Notes under the pieces: generated by a model
What the model saw: the letters and a program-made list of their open reading frames with translations, nothing else
Database searches by the model: none
What the model was told of the DNA's origin: nothing
Shown here: positions 1 to 8,671 of the stretch, piece by piece
Layout of the letters: each line of letters opens with the position of its first letter
Numbering within the stretch: position 1 is the first letter of the stretch
Assembly (NCBI RefSeq): GCF_027912415.1
Contig: NZ_CP115175.1
Coordinates: 1,364,001 to 1,428,000 of the forward strand
Source of the DNA: Homoserinibacter sp. YIM 151385
GTDB taxonomy: Bacteria > Actinomycetota > Actinomycetes > Actinomycetales > Microbacteriaceae
DNA length: 64,000 bases
Direction of reading: 5' to 3'
Position numbers and translations under genes: made by a program

Positions 1-2
1 AG

Positions 3-125
3 CTCTGGAACGCCTTCGCCGTCGAGCGCGGCTGGAGCCGCGACGAGATCGAGGAGCTCGCCGTCGACATGCTCTCGGCGCTGCTGCTCCGAGCGGATGC
101 GCACGAACGAGAAAAGCCCCGCTGA
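3..125 (+). CDS. 3' end of an unidentified protein (truncated by window edge)
   Basis: The only sensible frame runs in from the left edge, encodes about 40 residues (starting LWNAFAVERGWSRDEIEEL, ending HEREKPR) and stops with TGA at 123-125. The piece is charged and predicted helical, as in the C-terminus of many small regulators such as TetR-like proteins, but it is too short to assign. The stop codon is itself the loop of a terminator hairpin, which supports this being a genuine gene end. Confidence 0.5.
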   Translation, partial: LWNAFAVERGWSRDEIEELAVDMLSALLLRADAHEREKPR

Positions 126-135
126 GCGGGGCTTT
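113..135. terminator. Rho-independent-type hairpin, probably bidirectional
   Basis: A perfect 10-bp stem, AAAGCCCCGC (113-122) pairing with GCGGGGCTTT (126-135), closes on a TGA loop that is the stop codon of the upstream gene. A/T ends on both arms suit termination from both sides: of the rightward gene, and of the leftward tRNA-Gln transcript that ends at 174. Confidence 0.75.
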
Positions 136-173
136 CATGTGGTGCAGGTACTGCGCTTGATGTGGGCACTGCG

Positions 174-245
174 CTGGGGTACCTGGACTCGAACCAAGAA
201 CAACGGTACCAGAAACCGCCGTGTTGCCAATTACACCATACCCCA
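174..245 (-). tRNA. tRNA-Gln (anticodon CUG)
   Basis: On the minus strand the 72-nt sequence folds as a cloverleaf. The acceptor stem is TGGGGTA with TACCCCA. The D arm is GTGT/ACAC. The anticodon stem is GCGGT/ACCGT around the loop TTCTGGT, giving anticodon CTG. The T arm contains TTCGAGT. The discriminator base is G, usual for tRNA-Gln, and no CCA is encoded. With a single GluRS (gltX, at 19716-21215) in the window, Gln-tRNA is presumably made by transamidation as in most actinobacteria (inference). Confidence 0.92.
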
Positions 246-330
246 TGGTGGCACCCGGAGAACCGGGCCGACTCGATACTCTACCGTACCCGACGGGCTC
301 CGCCGAACCGGGCCGGGCCGCCGCCCGGCG

Positions 331-1281
331 TCACGCGGCCTCCCCCTCGAGGAGCGCCCGCGCGAGCGCCTCGTCGACGACGAGCGTGTCGAGGTAGCCG
401 CCCGCGAGCGCCGCGCGGACCGCGCTCGTCTTCGCGACGCCGGCCGCGATCCCGATCGAGCGCTCACGGGCGCGGAGCGTCCCGAGCTCGACGCCCATCG
501 TGCGCGCATCGAGATCCGGGTCGGCGAGCGAGCCGTCGGCGCGGATGAAGCGCGAGATCACGTCGCCCGCGGCCCCCGCCGCCCCCAGCTCGTCGATGCC
601 GCGCGGCGCGATGTAGCCCGAGGAGACGAGCACCGACTCCCGGGTGAGGCGGCCGAGCGAGAACATCGCGACCGGCGCCCTGGCCGCGCCCTCGAGCGCG
701 GCGCGCACGCTGTGGTCGCTCTCGAGCGCCGCCCGCACCTCGCGGGTCCCGACCACCGCCGGGACCTGGAGCACATGGGCCTCCCCGCCGCCGAGCCGGG
801 CGAAGCGCGCCATGATCTCGCCCGCCCCGTTCGCGTAGCCGCTCACCGGCACGGCGCCGTTGAGCTGGTGCACCTCCATGCCGCTCGCCCAGCCGTCGTC
901 GAGCGCCTCCGCGACCGCCTGCATCGTCGTGCCCCAGCCGACCGCGATCGCCGAGCCGGCGAGCTCGAGCGAGGCGAGGAACCGGGCGCCGGCCGCCGCG
1001 ACCGCGAGGAGCCGCAGCCCCTCGTCGTGCTCGTCCTCCGCCGCCGTCTGCGCGACGACCGCATCCCGCAGCCCGAAGCGCGCCTCCAGCGCCACCTCCG
1101 CCTCGGTCGCGCGGCTCAGCGGGTGCGCGATGCGCACCTGCACGATCCCGCGGCGCTCCGCGCTCGCGAGCAGGCGGTTCACCTTCGCGCGGCTCAGCCC
1201 GAGGCGGTCGCCCACCTGCGCCTGCGTCAGCCCGGCGCGATGATACAGGTACGCGGCGCGCACCGTCGTCCGGTCGTCCAT
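331..1281 (-). CDS. SorC-family sugar-responsive transcriptional regulator (operon 1)
   Basis: A 316-residue protein. The N-terminal helix-turn-helix lies at about residues 15-42 (AGLTQAQVGDRLGLSRAKVN). The rest is a SorC/DeoR-type sugar-phosphate-binding domain, with the family landmarks IAVGWGTTMQAVAEAL and VSSGYIAPRGIDEL. It is the last gene of the operon that starts at 7483, 52 bp after the permease and behind a small hairpin, so it probably senses the imported and phosphorylated substrate and controls its own operon. It has the same length and layout as the second SorC protein at 13867-14817. A repeat-based operator is proposed at 7511-7524. Ligand unknown. Confidence 0.88.
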   Translation of the reverse strand: MDDRTTVRAAYLYHRAGLTQAQVGDRLGLSRAKVNRLLASAERRGIVQVRIAHPLSRATEAEVALEARFGLRDAVVAQTAAEDEHDEGLRLLAVAAAGARFLASLELAGSAIAVGWGTTMQAVAEALDDGWASGMEVHQLNGAVPVSGYANGAGEIMARFARLGGGEAHVLQVPAVVGTREVRAALESDHSVRAALEGAARAPVAMFSLGRLTRESVLVSSGYIAPRGIDELGAAGAAGDVISRFIRADGSLADPDLDARTMGVELGTLRARERSIGIAAGVAKTSAVRAALAGGYLDTLVVDEALARALLEGEAA

Positions 1282-1303
1282 GACCCCGTCCCTCGCGAGT
1301 CCC

Positions 1304-1325
1304 GGGATGCCGCGGCCGGCATCCC
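1304..1325. terminator. Intercistronic hairpin between permease and regulator genes
   Basis: GGGATGCC (1304-1311) and GGCATCCC (1318-1325) form a perfect 8-bp stem with a 6-base loop inside the 52-bp gap between the permease stop and the SorC start. There is no T tract. It could reduce read-through into the regulator gene or protect the upstream message. Confidence 0.45.
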
Positions 1326-1333
1326 CCGCCTGC

Positions 1334-2341
1334 TCAGCTCGTCCGACCCCGGCGGCGGAGGCGGTCGATGAGGACGGCCGCGAGGATCACGACGCCCATG
1401 ATGATCTGCTGGTAGAACGACTGCACGTTCATGAGCGTCATCCCGTTCGAGAGCACCGCGATGAAGAGCGCGCCGATCAGGGTGCCGATGAGCGAGCCGC
1501 GGCCGCCCATGAGGGAGGTGCCGCCGAGGACGATCGCCGCGATCGCGTTGAGCTCGTAGCCGGAGCCCAGATCGGGGACGGCGCTCTCGAGGCGGGAGGC
1601 GACGATGAGCCCGGCGATGCCGGCGCACAGCCCCGAGATGACGTAGGTCGCCATGATGACCCGGCGCACCGGGATGCCGCTGAGGCGGGCCGCCTCCGCA
1701 TTGCCGCCGATCGCGTAGAGCTGGCGGCCGAAGACGGTCCGGTTGAGCAGGAACCAGCCCGCGAGGTAGACGATCGCCATGATGATGACCGCGTACGGGA
1801 TGCCGAGCACGCCGGCCTGCCCGATCCAGGAGTACTCGACCTGCGCGGGGATGAGGGTGGTGCCGCCGGTGCCGACGTACACGACTCCGCGCAGATAGGT
1901 CAGGGCCGCGAGCGTCACGATGAACGCCGGCAGCGCGAACCTCGCGACGAACACCCCGTTGATGGCGCCGATGAGGGCGCCCGCGGCGAGCGCCAGCAGG
2001 ATCGAGGCGACCGCGGGCAGCGACTGGTCGCTCGCGACGATCGCGACCATGGCGGCGACGCCGAGCGCCGAGCCGACCGACAGGTCGATGCCGGCCGTGA
2101 GGATGACGAAGGTGCCCCCGGCGGCGAGGATCGCGATCGCGCTCACCTGCCGGGCCACCTCGACGAGGTTCTGGACCGTCCAGAAGTAGGGCGCGATGAT
2201 CGCCATGAGCGCGATCAGCGCGATCAGGGCGACCCCGACGCCGAGCTGGTCGTTGCGCTCGAAGAAGGTGCGCACCGGGCCGTGCGCGGCGCGGGCCGCG
2301 TTCTGCTCGGGGGCGCTCGGCGCGGTCGTGGCGGTGCTCAT
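1334..2341 (-). CDS. RbsC-type sugar ABC transporter permease (operon 1)
   Basis: A 335-residue inner-membrane permease of the BPD_transp_2 (RbsC/XylH/AraH) family with 8-10 hydrophobic segments. It has the family signature ILTAGIDLSVGSALG near the N-terminus and LNAIAAIVLGGTSLMGGRGS in the coupling region. The ATG at 2341 overlaps the ATPase stop by four bases (ATGA), implying translational coupling. Together with the ATPase (2338-3888) and lipoprotein (3893-4849) it forms a complete importer for a monosaccharide or polyol. Substrate not deducible from sequence. Confidence 0.92.
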   Translation of the reverse strand: MSTATTAPSAPEQNAARAAHGPVRTFFERNDQLGVGVALIALIALMAIIAPYFWTVQNLVEVARQVSAIAILAAGGTFVILTAGIDLSVGSALGVAAMVAIVASDQSLPAVASILLALAAGALIGAINGVFVARFALPAFIVTLAALTYLRGVVYVGTGGTTLIPAQVEYSWIGQAGVLGIPYAVIIMAIVYLAGWFLLNRTVFGRQLYAIGGNAEAARLSGIPVRRVIMATYVISGLCAGIAGLIVASRLESAVPDLGSGYELNAIAAIVLGGTSLMGGRGSLIGTLIGALFIAVLSNGMTLMNVQSFYQQIIMGVVILAAVLIDRLRRRGRTS

Positions 2342-3888
2342 CGTCGCGCCTCCTCGGCGGTCGGGATGGAGGCGGTCGCGGAGCCGTCCGCGAGGCCGAA
2401 GGCGTGTTCCATGACGGTCTCCTCGGTGAGATCGGTGTTGTCGAGGTCGGCGACGAAGGCGCCGCGGCGCATCACGACGATGCGGTCCGCGAGGCCGAGC
2501 AGCTCGGGCAGCTCGGACGAGATGACGACGATCGCCATCCCGCGGGCGGCGCAGTCGTCGATGATGCGGTAGATGTCGGCCTTGGCGCCGACGTCGACGC
2601 CGCGCGTGGGCTCGTCGAGGATGAGCACGCGCGGGTCGGTCTGGAGCCACTTCGCGAGCAGCACCTTCTGCTGGTTGCCGCCGGAGAGCTCGCGGACGGC
2701 GCGATCGGCCGCGCCGCCGCGGATGCCGAGGCGCTCCCGCTCGGCCGCCGCGGCATCCGCGACCGCCCGCCGGCGGATGACGCCGCCGCGGGCGACCCGC
2801 CGGAAGCTCGCCATGATGATGTTGTCGGCGATGCTGCGCCCGAGCACCAGGCCCTGGTCCTTGCGGCTCTCGGGGACGAGCGCGATGCGGGAGCGGACGG
2901 CGGCGCGCGGGCTCTGCGCGTCGACGCGCCGCCCGTCGACCGAGACGCGGCCGCTCGCATGCCGGTCGGCCCCGAACACGAGGCGCGCGAACTCGCTGCG
3001 GCCGGAGCCCACGAGCCCGGCGATGCCGACGATCTCGCCCGCGCGGACGCGCAGGTCGCACGGCCCGATCCCGTCGCCGTCGCCGAGGCCCTCGACCTCG
3101 AGCACGGTCGCGCCGGGCGTCCGCGCCGAGTCCGCGAAGAGGGTCTCGATGGGGCGCCCGACCATGCGCGTGACGATCGCCTCGGGCGTGGCCGTCTCGG
3201 CATCCAGGGTCTCGACGAGGCGGCCGTCGCGCAGCACCGTCACGGTGTCGGCGAGTTCCTCGATCTCGTCCATGCGGTGCGTGATGTAGACGATCGCCGT
3301 GCCCGCCTCGCGCAGCTCGCGCACGATGCGGAACAGGTTCGCGGTCTCCCGCGCGGAGAGCGCCGCGGTCGGCTCGTCGAAGATGAGCACCTGCGGGTCG
3401 GTCGCGAGGGCGCGCGCGATCTCGATGAGCTGCTGCTGGCCGGTGCTGAGGCGCTCGACGCGCTCCAGCTCCGAGAAGCGGGCGCCCACCCGGTCGAGCT
3501 GCTCGCGGGCGAGCCGGCGGGTGCGCCGCCGGTCCAGGACCCCGAGCGGGCCGCGGTGCTCGCGGCCCATCGCGAGGTTGTCGGCGACCGTGAGGTTCGG
3601 CGCCATGAGGAGCTCCTGGTGCACGAGCGCGACGCCCGCCTCCTGCGCGGCGCGGACGCCGCCGCCCACCGCCCGACCCGAGACCTCGACGGTCCCGGCG
3701 TCGGGCGCGTGGATGCCGGCCAGCACCTTCATGAGCGTGGACTTGCCGGCGCCGTTCTCGCCGGCCAGCACGTGCACGCGGCCCGCGAGCAGGTCGAGGT
3801 CGACCCCGTCGACGACGGTGGTGCCCGCGAAGCTCTTGACGATCCCGCGCAGGCGCACCACCGTGCGGGGCTCGACCTCGACCGTCAC
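2338..3888 (-). CDS. RbsA-type sugar ABC transporter ATPase, two fused NBDs (operon 1)
   Basis: A 516-residue protein with two nucleotide-binding domains, the usual RbsA length. NBD1 has Walker A GENGAGKST (about residues 43-51), a signature written LSTGQQQ and Walker B LIFDEPTAAL. NBD2 has the customary altered Walker A (GLVGSGRSE), a canonical LSGGNQQ signature and LILDEPTRGVD. It energises import through the permease encoded immediately downstream (4-bp overlap). The binding-protein gene ends 4 bp upstream of the start. Confidence 0.94.
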   Translation of the reverse strand: MTVEVEPRTVVRLRGIVKSFAGTTVVDGVDLDLLAGRVHVLAGENGAGKSTLMKVLAGIHAPDAGTVEVSGRAVGGGVRAAQEAGVALVHQELLMAPNLTVADNLAMGREHRGPLGVLDRRRTRRLAREQLDRVGARFSELERVERLSTGQQQLIEIARALATDPQVLIFDEPTAALSARETANLFRIVRELREAGTAIVYITHRMDEIEELADTVTVLRDGRLVETLDAETATPEAIVTRMVGRPIETLFADSARTPGATVLEVEGLGDGDGIGPCDLRVRAGEIVGIAGLVGSGRSEFARLVFGADRHASGRVSVDGRRVDAQSPRAAVRSRIALVPESRKDQGLVLGRSIADNIIMASFRRVARGGVIRRRAVADAAAAERERLGIRGGAADRAVRELSGGNQQKVLLAKWLQTDPRVLILDEPTRGVDVGAKADIYRIIDDCAARGMAIVVISSELPELLGLADRIVVMRRGAFVADLDNTDLTEETVMEHAFGLADGSATASIPTAEEARR

Positions 3889-3892
3889 CGGC

Positions 3893-4849
3893 TCAGCCCC
3901 AGGGGGTGTAGTCGGGCGCCGAGTCGGCGTCGATGAGCTCGGTCGGCAGCTCGATGAGGTCGCTCTCCGGGTCGGTGCCGTCGAGGATCGCGAGGCCGGT
4001 CTCGACGCCCTGCTTCGCGAGCGCCGCCGGGTCCTGCGCGGCCGTCGCGGTGATCATGCCGCCCGCGAGGATCACGTCGACCGCCGACTTCGCGCCGTCG
4101 ACCGAGGTGATGATGATGTCGAGGCCCTTCTGCTCGGCCGCGAGCTGGACGCCCGCCGCGGTCGGGTCGTTGATCGCGAAGACACCGTCGATGTCGGGGT
4201 TCGCCGTGAGGATGTCGGTCGCGACCGGGAGCGCCTTGTCGCGGCTGTTGTCGCCGCGCTGCTCGGCGACGATCTCGATGCCGGGGTAGTCCTCGAGCGC
4301 GGCCTTGCAGCCGGTGACGCGGTCGGCGACCGCCGAGATGGGCGTGCCGTCGAGGATCGCGATCTTCCCCTCGCCCCCGAGCTGCTCGGCGAGCGAGACG
4401 CAGGAGACCTCGCCGGCCTGCGTGTTGTTCGTCGTGATCGAGACGGTCGCGTTCTTCGTGACCGAGTCGATCCCGATGACGGGGATGCCGGCGTCGATCG
4501 CGCGCTTCACCGCCGGCCCGACGCCATCCGAGTCGACCGGGTCGATCACGATGAAGCTGACGCCGGAGGTGATGAACTGGTCGATCTGATTGGACTGCGT
4601 CTGCACGTCCTCCCCCGCCTCCTGCGAGATGACCTCGGCGCCGGCGGCCTTCGCGGTCTCCTCGGCCGTGCGCGACTCCGCGACGAAGAAGGGGTTGGTG
4701 CTGTTCGAGACGGTGATGCCGACCTTGACGGCGCCGTCGCCGGAGCCGCCGCCCGCGGGCGTGGCGCAGCCGGCGAGGACGACGAGGGCGCCCGCGGCGA
4801 GGGCGGGCACCGCGAGCGTGCGGTGGAGCTTCTGGACATCGATGGCCAT
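3893..4849 (-). CDS. RbsB-type sugar-binding lipoprotein (operon 1)
   Basis: A 318-residue solute-binding protein of the periplasmic-binding-protein-like I (Peripla_BP_4) class. A signal peptide ends in a lipobox (LAGC, about residues 25-28), so the protein should be lipid-anchored outside the membrane. The mature part shows the RbsB pattern: VGITVSNSTNPFF at the start, ISQEAGEDVQTQSNQIDQFI, and VIDPVDSDGVGPAV. Unlike operon 2, where the binding-protein gene comes first, here it is third, 43 bp after the kinase. A purine-rich ribosome site (AGAAGAG) precedes the ATG. Confidence 0.92.
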   Translation of the reverse strand: MAIDVQKLHRTLAVPALAAGALVVLAGCATPAGGGSGDGAVKVGITVSNSTNPFFVAESRTAEETAKAAGAEVISQEAGEDVQTQSNQIDQFITSGVSFIVIDPVDSDGVGPAVKRAIDAGIPVIGIDSVTKNATVSITTNNTQAGEVSCVSLAEQLGGEGKIAILDGTPISAVADRVTGCKAALEDYPGIEIVAEQRGDNSRDKALPVATDILTANPDIDGVFAINDPTAAGVQLAAEQKGLDIIITSVDGAKSAVDVILAGGMITATAAQDPAALAKQGVETGLAILDGTDPESDLIELPTELIDADSAPDYTPWG

Positions 4850-4892
4850 GAGCGTTCTCTTCTCTGTGATGACGGGTGATCGGTGGTGCGGG

Positions 4893-6443
4893 TCAGTCGT
4901 CGTGCTCGTCGTGCTCCGAGAAGCGCTGCAGCCGCCGGAAGACGGGGTCGGCGCTCTCGGCGAGCTCGTCGAAGATGGAGCGCAGCTCGCGGTAGCGGGC
5001 GTGGCGCGCGGGGTCGGGCCGGGTCGCGGCCGGCAGGTCGTGCCGGCTCGCGGCCTCGGCGCCGAGGTCGGTGATGCGGCCCGTGGCCGCCTGGGCGATG
5101 AGCGCGCCGCCGAGCAGCGCGGTCTCGGCCTTCGGCATGCGCACGAAGGGCACGCCGAGGACGTCCGCCTTGATGCGGATCGACAGCTCGGAGCGCGAGC
5201 CGCCGCCCATGGCGCGCACCTCGGAGAGCGGGCGTCCCGTCGTCGCGGGGGCGCGATCCGCCCACTCCGCGTACTGGAACGCGATGCCCTCGAGGATGGC
5301 GCGGTACAGGTGGCCGCGCCCGTGGCCGGCCGTGAGGCCGACCCAGCCGGAGCGGAGGTGGGGGCGCGCCGGGGTGACGCCGCCCTGGAAGTGCGGCAGC
5401 CACAGCAGCCCGCCCGAGCCGAGGGGCGCGGCGGCCGCGAGCGCCTCGAGCTCGGCGAAGGCCTCCTCCGAGCTGCCGGGGTGCTGGAGCACCTCGCGGC
5501 GCAGCCACTCGGTGCCGAGGCCGCCGCCGTTGATGTACGCGAAGCTGACGTACTGGCCGGGGACGATCGAGGGCCCCGTGACGAGCGACATCCGCTCGGT
5601 GTCGGGCGCCCAGCGGTCGAGCGCCATAAGAAGGAGGCTCGCGGTGCCGGCCGAGTCGGAGGCCTGCCCGGGCTCCACGATCCCGGCGCCGAGCGAGCCG
5701 ACCGGCTGGTCGCCGCCGCCCGCCGCGATCGGCGTGCCGACGGGGATGCCGGTCGCGGCGCTCCCGCGCGCGTCCACCTCCCCGATCAGCTCGGTCGGCT
5801 CGACGATGCGGGGCAGCAGCTCCTCGTCGAGGCCGAGCAACTCGAGCAGCTCCGGCGACCAGCGCCGGGCCTGCGTGTCGGCGAGGTTCGTGAAGCCGAG
5901 GTTCGAGGCGTCGATGTGCGCCTCGCTCGCGGGGAGGCCGGCGAGCCGGGCCGCGAGGAAGGATGCCGGGATCTGGAACGCGGCCGTCCTGCGGTACGCC
6001 TCGGGTCGCTCGCGCTTCATCCAGCGCTGCTTCGTGCCGTGCGAGTAGGTCGGCGGCCCGCCCGAGATGCGCGTGATCTCGGCCGCCGCGTCCGAGAGCT
6101 CGAGGATGTCGACGGCGCAGCGCGAGTCGAGCCAGGAGTCGAAGGGCGCCACCGGCTCGAAGTCCTGCCCGACCGCCCCGATGCCGGCCATCTGGCTCGA
6201 GAAGGAGACGCCCGCGATGTCGGCCGCGCGCCCCGACTCGGCGACGGCCCGCCCGATCGCCTCGTGCGCCTGCCGCTCGATCTCGAGCAGATCCTGCTCC
6301 ACGATCCCCGGGCGCGGGGTGCTGAGCCGGCTCGGGACGCCCGCGCTCGCGAGGATGCGGCCGCGCTCGTCGACGACGCCGGCCTTGACGAGGGTCGTGC
6401 CCGCGTCGCAGGCGACGTAGACGGGCTCCGCGCTCCGGCTCAC
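4893..6443 (-). CDS. FGGY-family carbohydrate kinase (operon 1)
   Basis: A 516-residue kinase of the xylulokinase/ribulokinase/AI-2-kinase superfamily. The N-terminal phosphate loop is CDAGTTLVKAG, the substrate-domain motif is AAGGGDQPVGSLGAG, and the C-terminal nucleotide-site motif is MGGGSRSEL. The GTG at 6443 is chosen because it overlaps the stop of the dehydrogenase gene by four bases (GTGA) and gives a family-typical start. It presumably phosphorylates the ketose made by the Zn dehydrogenase encoded just upstream. Only distantly like the operon 2 kinase, so the two operons probably handle different sugars. A strongly acidic C-terminus (HDEHDD) is unusual. Confidence 0.88.
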   Translation of the reverse strand: MSRSAEPVYVACDAGTTLVKAGVVDERGRILASAGVPSRLSTPRPGIVEQDLLEIERQAHEAIGRAVAESGRAADIAGVSFSSQMAGIGAVGQDFEPVAPFDSWLDSRCAVDILELSDAAAEITRISGGPPTYSHGTKQRWMKRERPEAYRRTAAFQIPASFLAARLAGLPASEAHIDASNLGFTNLADTQARRWSPELLELLGLDEELLPRIVEPTELIGEVDARGSAATGIPVGTPIAAGGGDQPVGSLGAGIVEPGQASDSAGTASLLLMALDRWAPDTERMSLVTGPSIVPGQYVSFAYINGGGLGTEWLRREVLQHPGSSEEAFAELEALAAAAPLGSGGLLWLPHFQGGVTPARPHLRSGWVGLTAGHGRGHLYRAILEGIAFQYAEWADRAPATTGRPLSEVRAMGGGSRSELSIRIKADVLGVPFVRMPKAETALLGGALIAQAATGRITDLGAEAASRHDLPAATRPDPARHARYRELRSIFDELAESADPVFRRLQRFSEHDEHDD

Positions 6444-7483
6444 GGCAGCACCACCGCCTTGAGGGCGCGGCCGGCCCGCAGCTCCTCGACCGCCTCGTCG
6501 AGGCGCGCGAGCGGGAGGCGGTGGGTGACGATGGGGGCGTAGCGCTCCGGCTCCGCGAGCAGCAGCGCGAGCGCGTCGGCGCAGTCGGCCGTCGTGTTCG
6601 CGGTGGAGCCCGTCACGGTCAGCTCCCGGTAGTGGACGAGGTTGGCGTCGAGCGGGATCACCCCGGCGCCGCTCGGGAGGCCGGCGAAGAAGTTGATGCG
6701 CCCGCCGACCGCGGCGGCCTCGAGCGAGGCGGCGAAGGCGGAGGGCGCCGGGGTGCTCACGAGGACCGCGTCGGCCCCGAGGCCGTCGGTCTCCTCCCGG
6801 ACGCGCCCGACGAGGTCCTCGGCTCGCGGGTCGATCGCCGCATCCGCGCCGAGCCGGAGCGCGAGCTCGCGCCGCGGTGCGGAGGTCTGGCTCACGATGA
6901 CGCGGCCGACGCCGAGCTGACGCGAGAGGAGCACCGCGATGAGCCCGATGGGGCCGGCGCCCTGCACGAGGAGCCGGTCCTCGGCGCGCAGTCCGATCGC
7001 GCGGAGCCCGCGGAGCACGGCCGCGATGGGCTCGACGAGCGCGGCGACGGCCGGGTCGACGCCGTCGGGCACCGGCAGCAGGTTGCCCTGCTCGACCGCG
7101 CGGGCGGGGATCGCGATCCGCTCCGCGAAGGCGCCGTCGAAGGTGAGCCCGACAGCCTCGTAGTCGGCGCAGAGGTTGCCGCGGCCGGCGCGGCAGGGGG
7201 CGCAGCGCCCGCACGCGATGTTCGGCGCGACCGCGACGAGCGCGCCCGGCTCGAGCCCGGGGCGGCCGGAGGCGTTCTCCCGGACGCGGCCGACGAGCTC
7301 GTGGCCGGGGATGCGGACCGTCCCCTCCGGGTAGAGGCGGTGCTCGCCGCGCAGGATCTTGAGGTCGGTGCCGCAGATGCCGGCCGCGACCACGTCGAGG
7401 ACGACACCGCCGGGCTGGGCCGCGGGCGCGGGCCGCTCGACGAGGGCGAGGGCGGGCCCGGCGGTGAACTCGTAGGCGAGCAT
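6440..7483 (-). CDS. Zn-dependent medium-chain alcohol/polyol dehydrogenase (operon 1)
   Basis: A 347-residue MDR dehydrogenase. Catalytic zinc ligands lie in GICGTD and PGHELVG. The structural zinc loop has four cysteines (CGRCAPCRAGRGNLC). The Rossmann nucleotide motif is GAGPIGLI. Likely role: NAD-dependent oxidation of an imported polyol or sugar before phosphorylation. The first methionine giving a normal N-terminus (MLAYEF) is at 7483; longer in-frame starts would add 14 unusual residues and run into the proposed operator. First gene of operon 1. Confidence 0.87.
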   Translation of the reverse strand: MLAYEFTAGPALALVERPAPAAQPGGVVLDVVAAGICGTDLKILRGEHRLYPEGTVRIPGHELVGRVRENASGRPGLEPGALVAVAPNIACGRCAPCRAGRGNLCADYEAVGLTFDGAFAERIAIPARAVEQGNLLPVPDGVDPAVAALVEPIAAVLRGLRAIGLRAEDRLLVQGAGPIGLIAVLLSRQLGVGRVIVSQTSAPRRELALRLGADAAIDPRAEDLVGRVREETDGLGADAVLVSTPAPSAFAASLEAAAVGGRINFFAGLPSGAGVIPLDANLVHYRELTVTGSTANTTADCADALALLLAEPERYAPIVTHRLPLARLDEAVEELRAGRALKAVVLP

Positions 7484-7510
7484 GGCGGGTGAATACTCCA
7501 TTGCATTCGG

Positions 7511-7524
7511 TGAGCATCTGCTCA
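7511..7524. promoter_or_regulatory. Candidate SorC operator, TGAGCA-N2-TGCTCA
   Basis: A perfect 6+6 inverted repeat, TGAGCATCTGCTCA, lies 28-41 bases before the first start codon of operon 1, over the expected transcription start. The same half-sites in the opposite order occur in front of operon 2 (18519-18532). Both operons encode SorC regulators, so these are the natural candidates for their binding sites. Confidence 0.5.
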
Positions 7525-7651
7525 CGTCCGTGACACAAGTGCGCGTTCCAGGGAGTCAAGCGGCGACCGCCCGCAGGGTCAACGCGATCAGCGGACGCGC
7601 GCGAAGCGGCGTCCAGACTGCTCATCCGCGCACGCCCCGCCCCCTCCCGAG

Positions 7652-7707
7652 GTGCATTTCTCCGCGTTCGCCGCGCGGATCCACGCGGCGAACGCGGAGA
7701 AATGCAC
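7652..7707. repeat. Perfect 24-bp inverted repeat, likely terminator of operon 2
   Basis: Arms 7652-7675 and 7684-7707 are exact reverse complements around an 8-base loop. The stem contains TTTCTCCGCGTTCGCCGCG. It sits about 100 bp past the stop of the last gene of operon 2. The same core recurs at 40495-40564 with paired substitutions (see findings). Confidence 0.85.
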
Positions 7708-7810
7708 ATGAGGAGGCGGGGGTGGGCGGGGGCGCCCGGAACGAGAACGACCCGCCGCGCGACCCCAGGCAGGGCGCGCGGCGGGACAGGGGGCGATCAG
7801 CCTCGTGCGG

Positions 7811-8671
7811 CTAGATCATGCTCTTCGTGTGCCAGACGGTCTTCGTCTCGGTGAACTGGCGGATGCGCTCGATCGAGGGCGCGGCGGCGTCCGGGCCGTC
7901 CTCCGGCCACGCGACGCGCTTCACGGTGTCGACGGCGGCCGTCTCGAGCGCGACCCAGTCGAGCGCTCCCGCGCCGACGAGGTCGAGCGCGTCGACATCC
8001 GCGTGGGAGGCGAGCCAGGGCGCGATCTCGGCGGGCGAGCCCGTGAGGATGTTGAGCACGCCGCCCGGGACGTCGCTCGTCGCGAGGACCTCGGCGAGGC
8101 TGATCGCCGAGAGCGGGAACGCCTCGCTCGCGATCACGACGACCGTGTTGCCCGCGACGAGCGCGGGTGCCACGGCGCTGACGAGGCCGAGCAGCGAGCT
8201 GTCCTGCGGAGCGACGACCGCGACGACGCCCGTCGCCTCCGGCACCGAGAGGTTGAAGTAGGGGCCCGCGACGGGGTTCGCGTTGCCGGCGATCTGGGCG
8301 AACTTGTCGGTCCACCCGGCGTACCAGACCCAGCGGTCGATCGCCTCGTCCACCTGCGCCGCGGCGGCGGCGCGCGAGACGCCCTCGAGCGCCGTGATCT
8401 CGTCGACGAACTGCGCGTGACGGCCCTCGAGCACCTCCGCGACGCGGTAGAGCACCTGGCCGCGGTTGTAGGCGGTGGCGCCCGCCCAGCCGGACTGCGC
8501 GCCGCGGGCGGCGAGCACGGCATCCCGCGCGTCCTTGCGGGAGGCGAGCGAGGCGTTCGCGAGGAAGTCGCCGGTCGACGAGTTCACGATGTAGCTCCTG
8601 CCGGACTCCGAGCGGGGGAGCTTCCCCCCGATGTAGAGCTTGTAGGTCTTGGGGACGGCGAGTCTGGTCAC
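7811..8671 (-). CDS. Truncated aldehyde-dehydrogenase-like protein lacking the catalytic domain
   Basis: A 286-residue protein matching only the NAD-binding half of an aldehyde dehydrogenase (family normally 480-500 residues). It aligns with its upstream neighbour from YIGGK through VAPALVAGNTVVV and GGVLNILTG. It then departs where the neighbour has its GSTGVG turn, and has neither the LELGGK glutamate motif nor any catalytic cysteine region. The stop is followed by normal intergenic DNA, and I see no downstream remnant. The GTG at 8671 overlaps the previous stop by four bases. Probably a non-catalytic partner of the full enzyme; a decayed duplicate is the alternative. Confidence 0.75.
   Translation of the reverse strand: MTRLAVPKTYKLYIGGKLPRSESGRSYIVNSSTGDFLANASLASRKDARDAVLAARGAQSGWAGATAYNRGQVLYRVAEVLEGRHAQFVDEITALEGVSRAAAAAQVDEAIDRWVWYAGWTDKFAQIAGNANPVAGPYFNLSVPEATGVVAVVAPQDSSLLGLVSAVAPALVAGNTVVVIASEAFPLSAISLAEVLATSDVPGGVLNILTGSPAEIAPWLASHADVDALDLVGAGALDWVALETAAVDTVKRVAWPEDGPDAAAPSIERIRQFTETKTVWHTKSMI

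Larger units (their letters stand above)
7484..7810. other. Intergenic region between operon 2 and operon 1 (327 bp)
   Basis: No convincing gene is present. Next to operon 1 there is a possible promoter on the minus strand: TTGACT at 7559-7554, a 17-bp spacer, then GTGTCA at 7536-7531. The inverted repeat at 7511-7524 lies where transcription would start. Next to operon 2 there is the long palindrome at 7652-7707, placed as a terminator for the nine-gene operon. The rest is GC-rich with no feature I can support. Confidence 0.6.

Noticed and set aside
97-1371. Long plus-strand open frame opposite the SorC gene
   Set aside because: Arg/Asp-rich translation with no domain; a shadow of the GC3-biased SorC gene on the other strand. 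Many similar antisense frames across the window were dropped for the same reason.
7811-8671. Short aldehyde-dehydrogenase-like gene as a frameshifted pseudogene
   Set aside because: No catalytic-domain remnant is found in any frame downstream; the sequence goes straight into the intergenic palindrome, so a sequencing frameshift cannot explain the missing half.
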